The notes below the pieces were generated by a model. It was not told the origin of the DNA. It made no database searches and saw only the letters and a list, made by a program, of their open reading frames with translations. From Astropecten irregularis (lineage: Eukaryota > Echinodermata > Asteroidea > Paxillosida > Astropectinidae), in the NCBI GenBank assembly GCA_963971285.1, contig OZ020246.1:20567217-20631216 (forward strand): a stretch of 64,000 nucleotides of DNA, given 5' to 3'. Both the position numbers and the translations under genes were made by a program. Each line of letters begins with the position of its first letter. Position 1 is the stretch's first letter. Shown here piece after piece: positions 32,329 through 45,827 of the stretch.

Positions 32329-35300
32329 CTGCAGAGAGGGAAGAGGGAAGGAGGAGGGGAAGGAGACAAATAAAGCAAGTTCAATGTTATTTTCTATGTC
32401 GATCGGAGCTTGCCTGTGTATTCAATGAAGTAATGAGATGGGTAAACTTTGATGTTAAGCCTTTTAACAGTCACACTGTAATAGTTACACTGTGATGGTT
32501 ACACTGTGATGAACACTATGATGATTAAATGTTCAATGTTATGTTTGCTCTCAATGCTCTGATGATAAAGCCTTGACAATCACAATGGGTTTCACCATAT
32601 GGGCTAAGGTTGAATGGTTACATTAAACAACTGTTCTTACACGTCGCAGTTACATACATTGCCATACTGTAGTTACATACATTTGCACTTCATATCACCA
32701 TGAACTCAGACATGAACTTTTTTTCAAAACGAAACGCTCTCGGGAATAACCAGACCTCTGAGATCACTCCTTCAATGTCTACACACCTCCACAGGAATAC
32801 CACAGCATGCCAAAAATCAAACCACGAGTAAAAAACCACAAACCCAGGTGATGGGCCACATTCAAAGCCCCCCTCATGTTCCCTACTCCTGAACATGCAC
32901 TTCAATTTCCCATTAAAAAAATGTTCATATTATTATTCGTCAAGTGAGGGCAGCATTCACATGGACCGTTACAAAATATGCAAGATGCTAACAATTATTT
33001 TTCTTGTCATGTTGTTCTGGATGAGAAACTTTCTGATAGATTTTGAATGTTGTTTTTCTCTTAATCTTTAAAGAATCCAGCGACCAGAAATTGACATCAT
33101 CACTGTATTGGGTCCCTTGCTCATAATGCTGGTGTAGTAGGAATTACATACATGCACACAAGTTCTCTGTGGCAACTCTACATACTATATATCCACATTT
33201 GACCAATTAGGCCTACTCGTGATAAAAAGCGCAGTCCGGAAAGCCCCTGAGCGACCCCGGGAGTCACACCAGTCATGGCGTCAAATTGAGGCTAGCCAAA
33301 TTACAGTATTATAAAACCACACAGAAACCACAGGCCTATAACGAGATAATTATCAGGTAACTGCTCTCAAGGATAATTAACCCATTATATAGGCTTTAAA
33401 GAGGCCCAATTACCGTCTCCCCATTGATCACTGACCACTGTTGATAGTTAATTATTCAAACAATCAATTTTCATTGTTGTTGTTACTGTACATTGTAGAC
33501 ATGAATACAACACTCTGCAAACGCCTGATGGGCCCATTCACAGGGAGCAAATTTCTATATAACCTTCACAGAGATCCAAACAAACCATCAAGACCATTCT
33601 ACATCTCTACATACTGCTCCAACAAACTTTCACCTTACAAGCTAACAGGTTACATGCAGAACATCAGCAGCAGTTTGGCCAGAAATCTTCCATCAGTTTT
33701 TCACATGTTTTGGTTCATGTGCATCTCATGTGTTCTTCATACGAAATCTTATAGGGACATATGTATTGTATTTATGTTCAGAAGTAACAGCAAAATCCAC
33801 ATTATTTTCATACCCTTTATTTGAACTTAGCTAAACAACATGCCCCTTCCATAAAAACAAACCCACCCCAAAAACAAACAAACAAAAAACAAAACAAAAA
33901 ACTGAAGCAGAAAAACACCAAAACAAAAGCAAGGGAAAAAAAAACAGAAAAAAAGCTAACTACTTTTCAAAGGATAACCCCCCCCCCCAAAAAAAACCTC
34001 AAAACCAACAACAAGAAAACAAAAACAAAAGCAAAACACCCCACCAAACAATTAACAAGAAAATAATACCAAGAATGTATTGCATACAGTGTATATCCTC
34101 TACAGAAGACAAACAAGCCAGACCAGTATCCCTTCGCAAGCCTCCCAACTAATTTATTTATGCAAGAGCCATTGGAGTAGCTGTGGACTTGGATGCAAAT
34201 TAATGCCTGGCTGTCTAGACAGTTGGCCTTTGCACAAGGGCACAAAGATAAGGGCTGGTGAACAGCAATGTGGTATAATATCACATCATATTGTGTACTG
34301 TGTGCTGTACGTGTGTGCAGTGTGTCTGCTGCTGTACAGTGTGTGCACTGAGCAGTGTATGCTAGTAACATGCACTAGACAGATCGGGTACAGACAACAT
34401 GAGAGAATATAATGTGCACTGTGTAAGGCCATCAGATATCAATTATTGATGAAATGACAATAAAGCAATACTGGCGCTGGGTGTTACAACTGAAGGGATA
34501 TTGGGGGGGGGGATTTGGCAATTAATGGGATTTGAACAGGATGGTACTAAATAAAATGTAAAGCGCATGAATAACTAATAAAATGGGAGCGATCTTTGGG
34601 CCAAGACAAGTCTGCGGGGGGATGAGAATGGGCAATGCTGGGAGATGGCTGAAGCACACAGCAACAATCTGTGTTTGTCATCTTCTTCTACACATGTAGG
34701 CCCTATAATTTAAAATGAATAACAAAGTACAGTGTATAGCTCAAATAAAATGCCACAGAGTTTTAGGGCTATGATTAGGTTACACTAAGCATAAAATGGG
34801 CTTTGCTTACAATAAGCATAACAAAAGTGCTTACAAGTAACAGACGCGCCCGCAGAGGCAGAAAATGTTCATGGATAAGCAAGAAATACTGTTGTGGTGC
34901 ATGTGTAACAACAAACATGTAGGGCCTACATTACTGAAGATTTACAACTGATACTCAGCTAGGCAGCTATACATGTTACATGCATTCAAACCTTGCCCAG
35001 TATAAGGCACGGCATGATATGACATTTCTTGTCTAGCATACATGTATTAGGATGGAACCGGAAAATCAAAAAAATTCTAATATTGCCAGAACTTTAATGG
35101 GACTGAATCAGCAGCAAACAGGATCATATAACGTACGACAGTTTTTATTCACGTCTGGCTTCATTTTTTGTTTATTAGGGGAATCACAAAGTTTATTTCC
35201 AAATTATGCAGCTATGGCAATTGAGAGAAATAAACAGTTCAACAGAGTAGCATCTGGGTATATAGGCCTATATCATCTGTATGCTGCAATCAAAATTATA

Positions 35301-36328
35301 TGCGACCTATGAACTAGATTTAGTTTGATCAATGAGAGCATACACTGTACATGTAGGCTAATAGACAAACGCTCAATAACAGGACTCATCCATTGTCCAG
35401 TGGATAATCCAAATCCTGGGGGGGGGGGGAACCTCTCCCAAAGTTTTAAAAAGCAAGGCTTGTAAATATGATAACGGTCCATTTGATGAAAATGACAAGA
35501 CTTAGATTTCATAGTTTGTGAATATTCATATAAATGTACACAATCTGTTTGTTAAGTTAATACTGTGGGCAATGCATAATGACAGTGCCTTGCAGACTGA
35601 AAAAGGTCGCGTTAACCTACAGTTGAATCAAGCACATACGCCAAACAGCAATAACAAGAAAAGCAATATCCGATAGCAACGAGTTACGATCTACACTCTG
35701 GCATTTACTCACAGATACATAAACACATCTTTTTATTATCAACGTCCTTCCTTCGAGACAATTCGCACAAAATGTCAGCTCAAAATAGATCCACATAAGA
35801 ATTCCTATCACGGGACAACATTTCGCAAAACATGAGCACATTCGCATCAAAAGAGACAAAAGCCATTGTTGTTGACAACGGTATGATGTGTTCAACGTGG
35901 GCCCAGCCAATTCCATGTATCAATTACGTCTTCTCGTCTCAGTCGGATTTCAGAGGGAACAATGGTTTATACAAGGATGAAGTACTAGCTTGGATTAGAA
36001 GAATTATACTGACAAGCTTTCAAACGAGTTATCATGAGGAGCGGGAACGGGGAATCCGTCAATGGAACGTGACAGACTAAATTGCCTCGCAAACAATTCC
36101 AGATTTATTGTCTGGTGAAATTAGAGATGTACAAGAATTTCGGGGCCAAGCACACAATAAAATATCATAGAAAAGACCGTCTTCCGTGCTTTTCATTTTC
36201 ATAGGGAGAAGAGTGGGACTGAAGTGGGGGAATTACATGTAATTTGCTTGAGTTGTGAGATGTTGATGAGGTTCTAATGTGATAAACACGGCCAGGTTTG
36301 GTTGATTCAAGATATCAGTAAGATTTGT
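32329..36328. other. Gene-free stretch after the CUB exon
   Basis: AT-rich intronic or intergenic DNA. Includes an A-rich, lysine-coding low-complexity run (33860-34030), a C10 tract near 33979 and a (G)n tract at 34503. No exon supported. An open frame at 35832-36080 resembles nothing convincingly. Confidence 0.45.
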
Positions 36329-36665
36329 GGGGTGCTGTGGCCTAGTGGTCTGGCATGTTGAACTCAAAGTCTTGTGGTCAATCTACAGATAGTGGGTTCG
36401 AATCCAGCCATGGGTTAGTGGTGCTTGTGTCCTTGGGCAAGATGCTTTGTCATATATTGCTCCTCTCCACCCAGGAGTAAACGGGTACCTGCGAGTGTAG
36501 AGATGGCTTTGTGGTTTGATTAGCCTCTGTGCACTGAATACGGTAGCCGGGCTGTATACTCCCCAGGGAGTTGAGATGGTTTCAGGAATGTAAATTATGG
36601 CCTGATGACCAGGGATAATAATTAAGTTGTAATGAGTAGAGTATAGCTGCACAATATAAATGTCC
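36329..36665 (+). repeat. tRNA-derived SINE, near full length
   Basis: TGTGGCCTAGTGGTCTGGC (A box) and GGTTCGAATCC (B box, 36395-36405) form a tRNA-like head. It is followed by a body with CCTTGGGCAAGATGCTTTGTC and GTAAACGGGTACCTGCGAG, a layout common to deuterostome tRNA SINEs. The 89-aa minus open frame here is a shadow of it. Confidence 0.8.
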
Positions 36666-36943
36666 TATAAGCAATGTCAATAGCAGGACAGCTTAGTTTA
36701 GACGAATTTAACAACCCTCCTTATCAACTACAGGTTCATGTATGTGGAAAATAAACTTGAAATCAATGATGGCACGGGAGCACAAAGGCCCTCTAGTCCC
36801 AATTCCATTCCCACTAAATCCCACCCCTACCCTTCCCATCAAACCACCAGGACAAAATCTACTTCATTAAAATAACTGGCTTGTATTCCAGGATAAAACC
36901 CAGAGCAGATTGGCAAGGCACTGTGGAGGCGTGGTTATTAAAG

Positions 36944-37243
36944 CAGGGTTCGAAATATCCACTAGACCGAGGACCGTGTCTAGTGATTTCAGTGTCGGTC
37001 TAGTTAAGTGTGTACTGCACAAGTCCTGCTTTCTAGTGATTTTGTTTTTCTAAATTGATGATTTTTGACACAATATTGCATACAATTACGGTTTTCCTAT
37101 ATAGGAAAACCGTAACCGTAATTGTATGCAATATTGTACGTGAATGCCACAGCTCTAGTAAAAAAAGTTCAGGTCTAGTAAAATGCTTCAGTTACTAGAC
37201 CTGCTGTCCAGTGTTTTTTTTTCATGAAATTTGAGCCAGGGCT
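36944..37243 (-). repeat. MITE-G copy 3, with an internal palindrome
   Basis: Reverse orientation. The family's internal ATTGTATGCAATATTG segment is duplicated head to head here, making a 68-bp near-perfect palindrome (37070-37137). Confidence 0.82.
37070..37137. repeat. 68-bp near-perfect palindrome
   Basis: The centre TACGGTTTTCC|TATA|GGAAAACCGTA (37087-37114) has perfect 14-bp half-sites. The outer arms ACAATATTGCATACAATTAC and their complement extend it, offset by a 6-base duplication of AACCGT. Confidence 0.85.
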
Positions 37244-40200
37244 GATAAGTGGCAGTGACACAGACTGCAAGATATACAAATAAATACACAACTGTCCATT
37301 TGATGCAGCTGGATTCATCTTTTGTACATATGCACAGTATAGGCCTACACTGTACATGTATATATCGGTCTGGCCAGGTCACCCTGGTCATGGTATGAAC
37401 TCACTTGTCCCTTTAGTTTTACTTTCACCCAGGCCAGCAATAAGCGCCCCGGAAATCTTTAACAGCAAGGTTTTTTTTTCCTAAGTTTATGTTTCTCAAG
37501 CCGGAAGGTCAATCACTATATAACTGCTCTTGACAGACCCCTAGTGAATATCCTTCATTCTGTTTTCTCCTGTTTAATACTTTTTACGGGTATTAAAAAG
37601 GTTTTACGGCCTGGCTTTGAAAGCTTGTCCTGTTGGACTCCAGATGAAATGCATCACACACCGTGGCGCTGCTTTACTAGTGCCTTAAGAGTGAAAGACC
37701 TTTTCTCTTATTTTTAGACCTACTGTAGTAAAGATTCCATAGGGAGATAGATACTAGCTTGAGTTTCAGCCTGAACTAATAAAAGCTCTCTACTTTACAC
37801 ACAAAATAAAACCCCTTCAAAATGAAACAAAAACAGAGATCAACAGCCTATAAACTGAGATTGTTGGGAACTTCTAAAAATCCTTTCTTTTTTTCATGTT
37901 TAGATTTATCTTCAGTTTACTAGGTTACTAGGCTATCTCCTAAGGGAGTCAGAAATCATGGGATGTATTATACATACAGATTAGTCAGCATTATGACTGG
38001 GACATTCAGTAAAAGGATTCAAGGACTAAGGAACTGCAACTTGCTTATCAGTGACATTAGGGAAAATAAATACCGGCTGGAGCATAGAGATTAAAACCAT
38101 AAACTGAAAGCTGGGCAAGAAAAAGGGGAAAACAGAAAAGGGAATGACACGACCACCCCCCCCCCCCCCCCCTCCACTGATATAAATCATTAGAATCAGT
38201 CCACTTCAACCTCAGACCAGAAAAAAAAAAAAAAAGGTCAGAAAATCCTATCTGTCTAGACAGCGACCTTAGATTGAGGTCAACACAGCATAGGCCTTTT
38301 TTTTCACCCTATTTTTGTATGTGTAGGGCCTATATCTCTTCCTTTATACTTGTTTACATGTTTTATTTGTTGCATGCCTATTACACTGTGCTAGCTATTG
38401 TATGAAGCAAAATGCATTTGTGCTGTGAGCCAGGGTTAAAGAGGCCAGGAAAGGGAATGGGGAGGCTTATTGATGCATGTACACACAACCTACACATCCA
38501 TTGTTGGAAGTTTGGACTTCACACGGCCTGAAAAGAAAAAACCTAAATTCCAGTTGATATATTTGTTCATTTTTATTCTAAAATAATAATAATAATAATT
38601 TAAAGTCATGATGTTGGAATCTCTTCACATATTCTTTAATACTCATTCTAATTTTGTTTTTTATTCTGAACTCTCAAGCAAAAGCAGTTTGTCTGTTTTT
38701 CTGAAGAAAAAAAAACGATCTACTAATACTATGCCCTGAACTGAATCAGACTTAATACAAAAGCTTGTGCAGTGTAAAGGTAGAATGCTTTCCACAAATT
38801 TTAGGTCGACAAGACTAATTGGTATTTCATACACGTATAATGCAGACCTACGTGTTCATCTATAGGCCTACACATATTGGTTGGGATTCCAAAGCCGAGT
38901 TCTGCAAATGACATTTTTATCATTAATCCGATGATTCCACACCAAATTATGAACAAATTTCCCCAATTAATGGCCGACTGATAACAAAATTAACCTGGAT
39001 GCATCCTTTGCATACGTGCCTAATAGGGGTCATGAGGAATTCTCCACATTTCATGTACAATGTACGTATGTGTAAGGGACAACATGTAACACTTTAATCG
39101 TGCATGGTTAAGTAAACCCGCCATGGGATTCATCCGTCCATGTGTGTTTTTATACAAGCTGACATTTGTGGGCAAGCCGCACAAGTCTTCATTGTTATTG
39201 TTCTTGGCGTGGAGCACATTTGCGACGATGAAATGCGCCGTAATTCGATTACCCATTCAGCCCCGCCTTCAAATCTGTCTCATATAAACAGTAACACAAT
39301 GCATCACTTTATATGGATAACAAAAAATGTTTTCTTCAAATTCTGTTTCATAGTTTTTCATTTTTTCTCTTTAAATATCATTAAGTCCCTTGCCAAAATA
39401 AAAACCATGTCATTTAGCATCACATGTTACATGTACACACAAACATACACAAAATTGCTGGGGGAGAGCAGGGGGTTTCCCCGCAGTAGAGCTTGCGGTT
39501 TTTCCACCCTCAACCATGTTGCGGTTAACCGCACAACCCAAATATTTGCGGTATCATTGTAAGCTTAACACTCGATGTCACTATATGGGACGGAAGTACA
39601 TACATGTTAGTAAATGTCAGACGTTAAACAGAGCTAGATTGACGGGTGGTTTTTCATCACATTGGTAGCCGAAATATTGACCGCATAATAATAATAAAAT
39701 GTGTCAACAGGCATCACTTAGGCATGAGATGTGATGGGAAAGGAGGGGGGGCTTGGGGTCGAGGAAAGGTTTATTTAAATAAACCAATAAATCAACCACT
39801 TAACATGCGTTCATGAACTTGTTATTCACAACTGATGTTAAATGTTTTTGTCCACCCACCTGCATATTTCATGTATTCAAGTCAATACCATCCACTGATC
39901 TCTTATGCTCCCATGGCTGTCTCACACGTACGTAGTGTATACAGACCCATAAAATATTGTTTAGTAAACGTCAGCAATATTTCACACATAATGTAGCCTA
40001 TACAATCACCAGACAGCCATGGGTTATTATTCTTATTGTTTAGTTTGTTGACGTCAATAGACTGATGCATTGTAATGACAATAACATGGACGACATTGGA
40101 AGTTAATGTGCACGAGAGAGATGCAATGTTCTGATCACATGGTGACTGCATAATTTAGATACACGCCCAGCACGAGATATTATAAATCTACATGTACAGC

Positions 40201-40691
40201 TGTTTTCATCCATTTCACAATAGGCACCAAAAGAGCCAATCATTGTCTCGCTGATTTGTGATGCGATGAACACTCCACATTTAATCTCCAGGCAATCAGC
40301 CAAAAAAAAGGGGGAAAAACACCAACAAAACAAGCCAAAACAAAACAAGACAAACAACCCCAAACAGGCTTGGAAAATTGAACTCTGCGAGCCTGCGTGT
40401 ATGTTGTGCATTCAAAAAATACAATGTCAATTCCATTCCTCGGGTGAGGGGAGGGGAGGGGTTGCATCAAAATGAAACGAACGAAGTTATCACTCATTTA
40501 AATCTGATGGCAGTTGTAAACAACTGATGTACATGTACAACACCAATGGCAATCATGCATACATACGTGTACATGCTTTTAACACACATTAACATGCACC
40601 TGTACGTCCCATATATTTCACCAGCACATGTACAGAACCTAGGAGGAGTTTGTGACACACCTGTAATGTCATTCCCCATGACACTTACATG
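37244..40691. other. No gene recognised
   Basis: Includes a C-only run of about 20 at 38155-38172, poly-A at 38221-38235, (AAT)n near 38582 and a GCGG-rich block at 39463-39555. The 140-aa plus open frame at 39140-39562 has no support. Confidence 0.4.
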
Positions 40692-41056
40692 TAAAGGTAA
40701 TACCATACTTTGGTTTTTGTCCAAAAAATGTAGATTCATGGGCAAAAATATCAAGGAAAATACAGTCACAGTCATCTGTGATATTTTCAGTCTCATAAGG
40801 TGCCCACTTTTTGAGAAAACAGTGAAAAACATCCACGGTATTTCTTACATCTTTTCACCGTTTTTTTTTTTATCTTTAAAAGATGAAAACAACTTTTGGT
40901 CATTGGTTTGACTCTTTTCTGGATAAATAGAGCATTTCAGGCAGAAACATTTTAATGGTATGTTTCTAACATCACCATCTTAATACCCAGTAAGTTATAG
41001 GTAAATCTGTGAAGATGTGTTTCGGTACGCTACCAAAGTAATGATAGTACCTTTAA
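40692..41056 (+). repeat. MITE-D copy 5
   Basis: Full-length: TAAAGGTAATACCATACTTTG ... TAATGATAGTACCTTTA, with the family interior. Confidence 0.85.
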
Positions 41057-41450
41057 TACAAAGACTCCCTCCATTATAATATGTACATCCATCATAAGAC
41101 TATACCACCATAAATGTAATCAACCCCACAGTTACAGTAATCCCAAACTCTTGAGGAGACATCTTTGAATGATCGTCATGCTGTGCAGGAGCATTTCCAG
41201 TAATATTGTTGGGAGGGCGTGGCCAGGCCCACAGTGCACACACTCAGCTCAACAAAATAACAACGTGCACACAGACACCCAGACAATAAGATACATGTAC
41301 AGACACACACACGAATGCAACTTAACATATTGTCAGCTGGTTGTGATATAAAAACGTCTATAGTGTAGTTCAGAACTACATATACATGTAGTTTTTACAA
41401 ACACATGATCCAAATATTGTTCCGTTCCATTAAATTATGTTCAGTCACAT

Positions 41451-41764
41451 TAAAGGCAATATCATACTTTGGTTTTTATCAAAGAAATGCAGATTTAAGG
41501 GCAAAAATATCAAGACAGACACAGTAACAGTCATTTGTGAAAATCAGTTTTTCTTAAGACTTTTCTCTTTTATTTTCGATCTTCTAAAAGATCAAAAAGA
41601 TTTTCGGTCGTTGTTTTACTAATTCCTAGATAAATACACCATTTCAGGCGGAGAAATCTTAACAGTATGTTTCTACCACCACCATCTTCATACCCTGTAA
41701 GTTATACGTAAATCTGTGAACATTTCTGTTTTGGTTTCTTACCTAAGTATGATACTACCTTTAA
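41451..41764 (+). repeat. MITE-D copy 6
   Basis: Full-length ends, with about 50 bp missing left of centre. Lies 395 bp after copy 5 in the same orientation. Confidence 0.85.
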
Positions 41765-41977
41765 TGTACATCATGCATGCTTTAAGCAAACCTTTTGGGA
41801 TGAAAATTAGTTTTTAACTTCAAATTGATCTTTTTCCATACATTTCTTGAACACATGCCATCAGAGATTTTTAACTTTTATAACGGAAAGGGGAAAGGGC
41901 ATGTGCACAAAGATTATGGACACAGTAATAAGATATATTAATGTTGTCAAAAATTGCTTCATGTACATTGCAATCAC

Positions 41978-42015
41978 TATTTTCCAATCTTCAATGTTTC
42001 GGAAGATTGGAAAAT
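41978..42015. repeat. Short hairpin
   Basis: ATTTTCCAATCTTC and GAAGATTGGAAAAT pair perfectly (14 bp) around a short loop. No other context. Confidence 0.5.
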
Positions 42016-42276
42016 CTAAACATTTGAAATAAAACACTATATATCATTAATTACTTGCACACCATTGGAATCCAGTTCATCTGTTTAATACATGATGTAG
42101 GTCTACATGTTTCCCTCTGTCAAACTCCAGCATTAACCTAAATCCATCTCTCTTACTTACTGCAAGGATATATATATGTAGCCCTAATTTTATATTTAAC
42201 CTCACCTGATTTGATCATACATGTAATTATAGGTGAGCAGAGCCAAGTATCCGTAACCTTACTATCAAGGGGGCAT

Positions 42277-42424
42277 GGGACCGATTTCATAAAACGTACG
42301 ACGCGTCGCAGAGTTTAGACGCATCCTTTCTCTATGGACTCACCGCATAGATGCGACGCGTCGCAGCTAGAACGCATCGCAAATCGAGTTGGGACGCATC
42401 GCAGAGCTTTATGAAATCAGCCCA
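42277..42424. repeat. MITE-E copy 1 (CpG-rich)
   Basis: GATTTCATAAAACGTACGACGCGTCGCA ends mirrored by TGCGATGCG..TTTATGAAATC. GCGACGCGTCGC occurs twice. The only other copy, at 54292-54446, is in the opposite orientation. Confidence 0.85.
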
Positions 42425-43180
42425 TGGTGTCCCAACTTGGTCCAAGTCCAAGGGTTAAATCACTGGAATTTGGTACATGATGTACATGCACAGATCCACG
42501 TAGATCACGAGTAAAACAGATTTACGGTTTGGGATTATTTTGGGCATACACCAAGTATAAGCACATAATCCTTTAATAGTAAACCCAACACTATGGCGGA
42601 TTTTAACAAGAGAGCAGGAAATATGTTAATATTCATGACTAAAATTTGCCAGTAATAAAATTTAACAACATTTATGCAAAGACGTGATGGAATTTGTTCA
42701 GGAGAATCGAAAAATGCAAGCAACGTACATGTACAGTGTATGTACATTATAAATTATAAATGTACCACATGGAAAAATGAATTGGTAACATAAGACATTG
42801 CCTGGGCATTAACCTTTTTTTAATTTATTCATCTCATTAACATGCTTTCAAGTATTTTTTAATCAATTTCAAATATAGAGACTTAGCAAAGTAAAACAAC
42901 GGCACGCATACCATAATACTCAACATGCATGCGTATGTATTTTTTCTCCATTCACGGTCATTTACATGTTATTAGTGATGTTATGCAGCAATATAGCATG
43001 CTGGATTGTATGTTTAGTACAGTATGTTAATCATTTTCAGCATTTTCTTTAATTAAAGAATAATATCATGATAGCCATGGCCACCTGGATCATGTACATG
43101 TAACACAATTCCAAACATTAGTATTCAAAAGAAATGCACATTTGTACATGTGAAATGCAGTATTTTAATAAAATATTCAT
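42425..43180. other. No gene recognised
   Basis: AT-rich, no supported exon or repeat copy. Confidence 0.4.
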
Positions 43181-43335
43181 CAGGGATATGAGTGGCCGCA
43201 CAAAACAAAATCTGAAAAAAAGTTCCTAAACTGTTGTTCAGAGCAGGTGTACAGAAAAGCTGAAATTCAGAGTTAGCCTAAAAGTCTGGGGAAAAAATCA
43301 GAATTCATATTTAAATCTGAAATCTCACATCCCTG
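43181..43335. repeat. MITE-J copy 2
   Basis: CAGGGATATGAGTGGCC ... AATCTCACATCCCTG; the clearest ends of the family. Confidence 0.8.
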
Positions 43336-45537
43336 ATTTATAATTATAACATATTTTATGTTTTTTAATTCAGTCTACACATATACTGTATTGTACGGTG
43401 TAGTTATTTTGAATGACTAATGTACTTATTTCTATTACTTTCAATTTCTTTAAGGGTGGAGATTTTAATTAAGAGTGGTTATTAATAAAACTGGCAAATA
43501 ATTTTTTTTTTAATCATAGTGTAATAGGCCCCTATATAGTGGCTAGTATTATGCATTACAGTGAAATAGGCCTATACAGCAAACTATGGGCATGAACCAT
43601 GTAGGAGATAAATTACTTGCAAGAAAAAAAATTACATATTACAAATTGCTTCAAACATTTTTTTGAAAACTTTACAAATTTATAGACACGTTCGGAGACA
43701 ATTATTACACAGGACAGGGTGTGGCCCTGCCTGCATGTACAGTATTAGGAGCATCCCCACACAGCGGAGAAGCTCTGACAAAAGGTGATGTATTGAAACA
43801 ACGGGCGACAGGTAAAAAAAAGAAAAGAAAAAAAAAATGTGCACTGGAACAAGTACAAACATGTCTGAAACCGAGTCCCATGTCGACGGTGCAATATGCT
43901 GATGTACATGATGTAGGCACTATACATGTTGAAGCATGGTTCTCAGAAACTAACTAGTGCACGCATGAAGTACTGTGCATGTCATTACAAAATGTACGAG
44001 GAGAGGAAAAAAAAAAAAAACTAGTGTTACGCACAGCAGTGGATATTCTGACATGCAGACTAAACAACTATCACCATGAGGAAAACAAATTACAGAGAAA
44101 GACAGCTAGCTAGCTTCACATGTAGGTCTACAGTATGTAGGTGTGTCGTCTCAAGATTCAAACTGCAAGTACCGAGTTTCTGATCGACACAAATTTTTCT
44201 TCGTTTTTGTGTGTGTGTGTGTGTAGAATCCTTCACAAATATTCTACAAGGAGCACGATACAAATTGCACAGAATAAAAACAATTAATAAAAACCGATTT
44301 GAAAAAAAACAAAAAACAAAACAAATCTACCGAAATTGTATCAAGAGAGGTTACAAAATAATATAACATTATCAACGCCCAAGACTATAAGCCTATCCCA
44401 GGTTTACCCTCCGCTCACAAGTTCTCTCAGTGTCTTTCTTTCTTTTCTTTTTTTTTAATCAGACCCCATGCAGTGTAATAACCATCGCCCAGGTACAAAT
44501 TCATGTCTGAGTACAAATTTATGAGGCCCCTTTACCGTGCCTCACAATCTTGGCCTACATTTCCATGTACATTCAGTCGGACCCGGTACCCGGGTACCCG
44601 GCAGTTTGTGCAGACATGACCTAATTCTTGGCAGACGGCTCGAGCTTAAACCAATTAGGTTTTTTTGTGTGCGTAGGGGTGTGTGTGTGTGTGTGTGTGC
44701 AGGAGTTCCTAGATCACCAATAGCTTGTTAATAATATGGTTGACAGGTCTACTAAAACAGTTCAAAAATTCAAATATCCATTACACAGTCCTGGACTGAA
44801 AAAGCATCCCGGAACAAGCATCCAGATTTACACACAAAAAAACGGCATGACCATGATTTTTTTTTCTCTCCCCATAGATGTTATTACAAAAAAAAGCAGA
44901 CACACAAAATGGACATGAAGGATGTACCGATGCGGGTTTCTAATATTACTAAACCGGGCCAAAATGGAATGTAATGCAATTGCACAACCCTACTGCTTCG
45001 CAATTGAGCTTCAATTCATTTATTTCATGCAAGGAGAAAAAAAAAAAACGCAAGGGAGAGGATTTCTTCAGACTTGAAAGGCAAACCACGCCAAAAAAAA
45101 AATGGGAAAAAAAATTCTTGTATAAGGATTCCATGAATAAATGCGATGGGGTGATATTCCTTCTAGAATCTTGGGATGAGCAATGTCTGCAGAGGGCATG
45201 TCTCCAGACTTTTCAAGGGCACCAACTGTCTGTCCAAGGTAGGGGGGATACATACAGGTGCAGAAGGAACAGTTACAACATTAACGAGCCCCTCATAGCC
45301 GTCATGCACAACCCACAGAGGGCGCCATATTCTAAAATGGGTTGAGTGGCAGGAAAGAGGGGGAGGGGACTTGAGGGCAGACACATACATGTACATGTAG
45401 ATAGAAGCTATGATATTGAGGGTGCAGAGGATGGAGCCAAAATAGCCAATAGCATTCACACGTGCACAATATCAGAATCTTCTGATATTCTGCATTAACC
45501 AACCAAAGTGGAAAACCATGCGTTAAAACATCAGCCA
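43336..45537. other. No gene recognised
   Basis: Contains (TG)n tracts at 44206-44223 and 44680-44698 and several poly-A runs. Minus-strand open frames around 45163-45459 have a hydrophobic stretch but no paired splice sites. Confidence 0.4.
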
Positions 45538-45827
45538 GGGCCCAATTTCATAGAATCTGTTACCGTTAACAAAAATTATTTGCTTACGGTAGCAGATTTC
45601 TTTTTGTTTACGGTTAAAGTATTTCACTTGTGTTTTTGGTAACGATAATCAAAGAATTTCTGCAGAATGTATATGACAGCCTGTTAGCAAAAAAATAATC
45701 ACGGTTACCCTAGAAATTCTTCGCTAACTGAAAAGTCTTGCTTACAGATTCCATGAAATAGATTTCACACATAGCAGTGCCCGTAGGCACACAAATAGGC
45801 CGTAACGGTGTCCATGAAATTGGGCCC
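45538..45827 (+). repeat. MITE-B copy 4
   Basis: GGGCCCAATTTCATAGAATC ... TCCATGAAATTGGGCCC; same orientation as copies 1 and 2. Confidence 0.88.

Noticed and set aside
35832..36080. Open frame with an actin-like IVVDNG stretch
   Set aside because: Only six residues agree and the rest does not follow actin; no splice borders.
45163..45459. Minus-strand frame with a hydrophobic segment, possible membrane exon
   Set aside because: Composition and a TACATGTACATGT repeat explain the hydrophobic run; no paired acceptor and donor.
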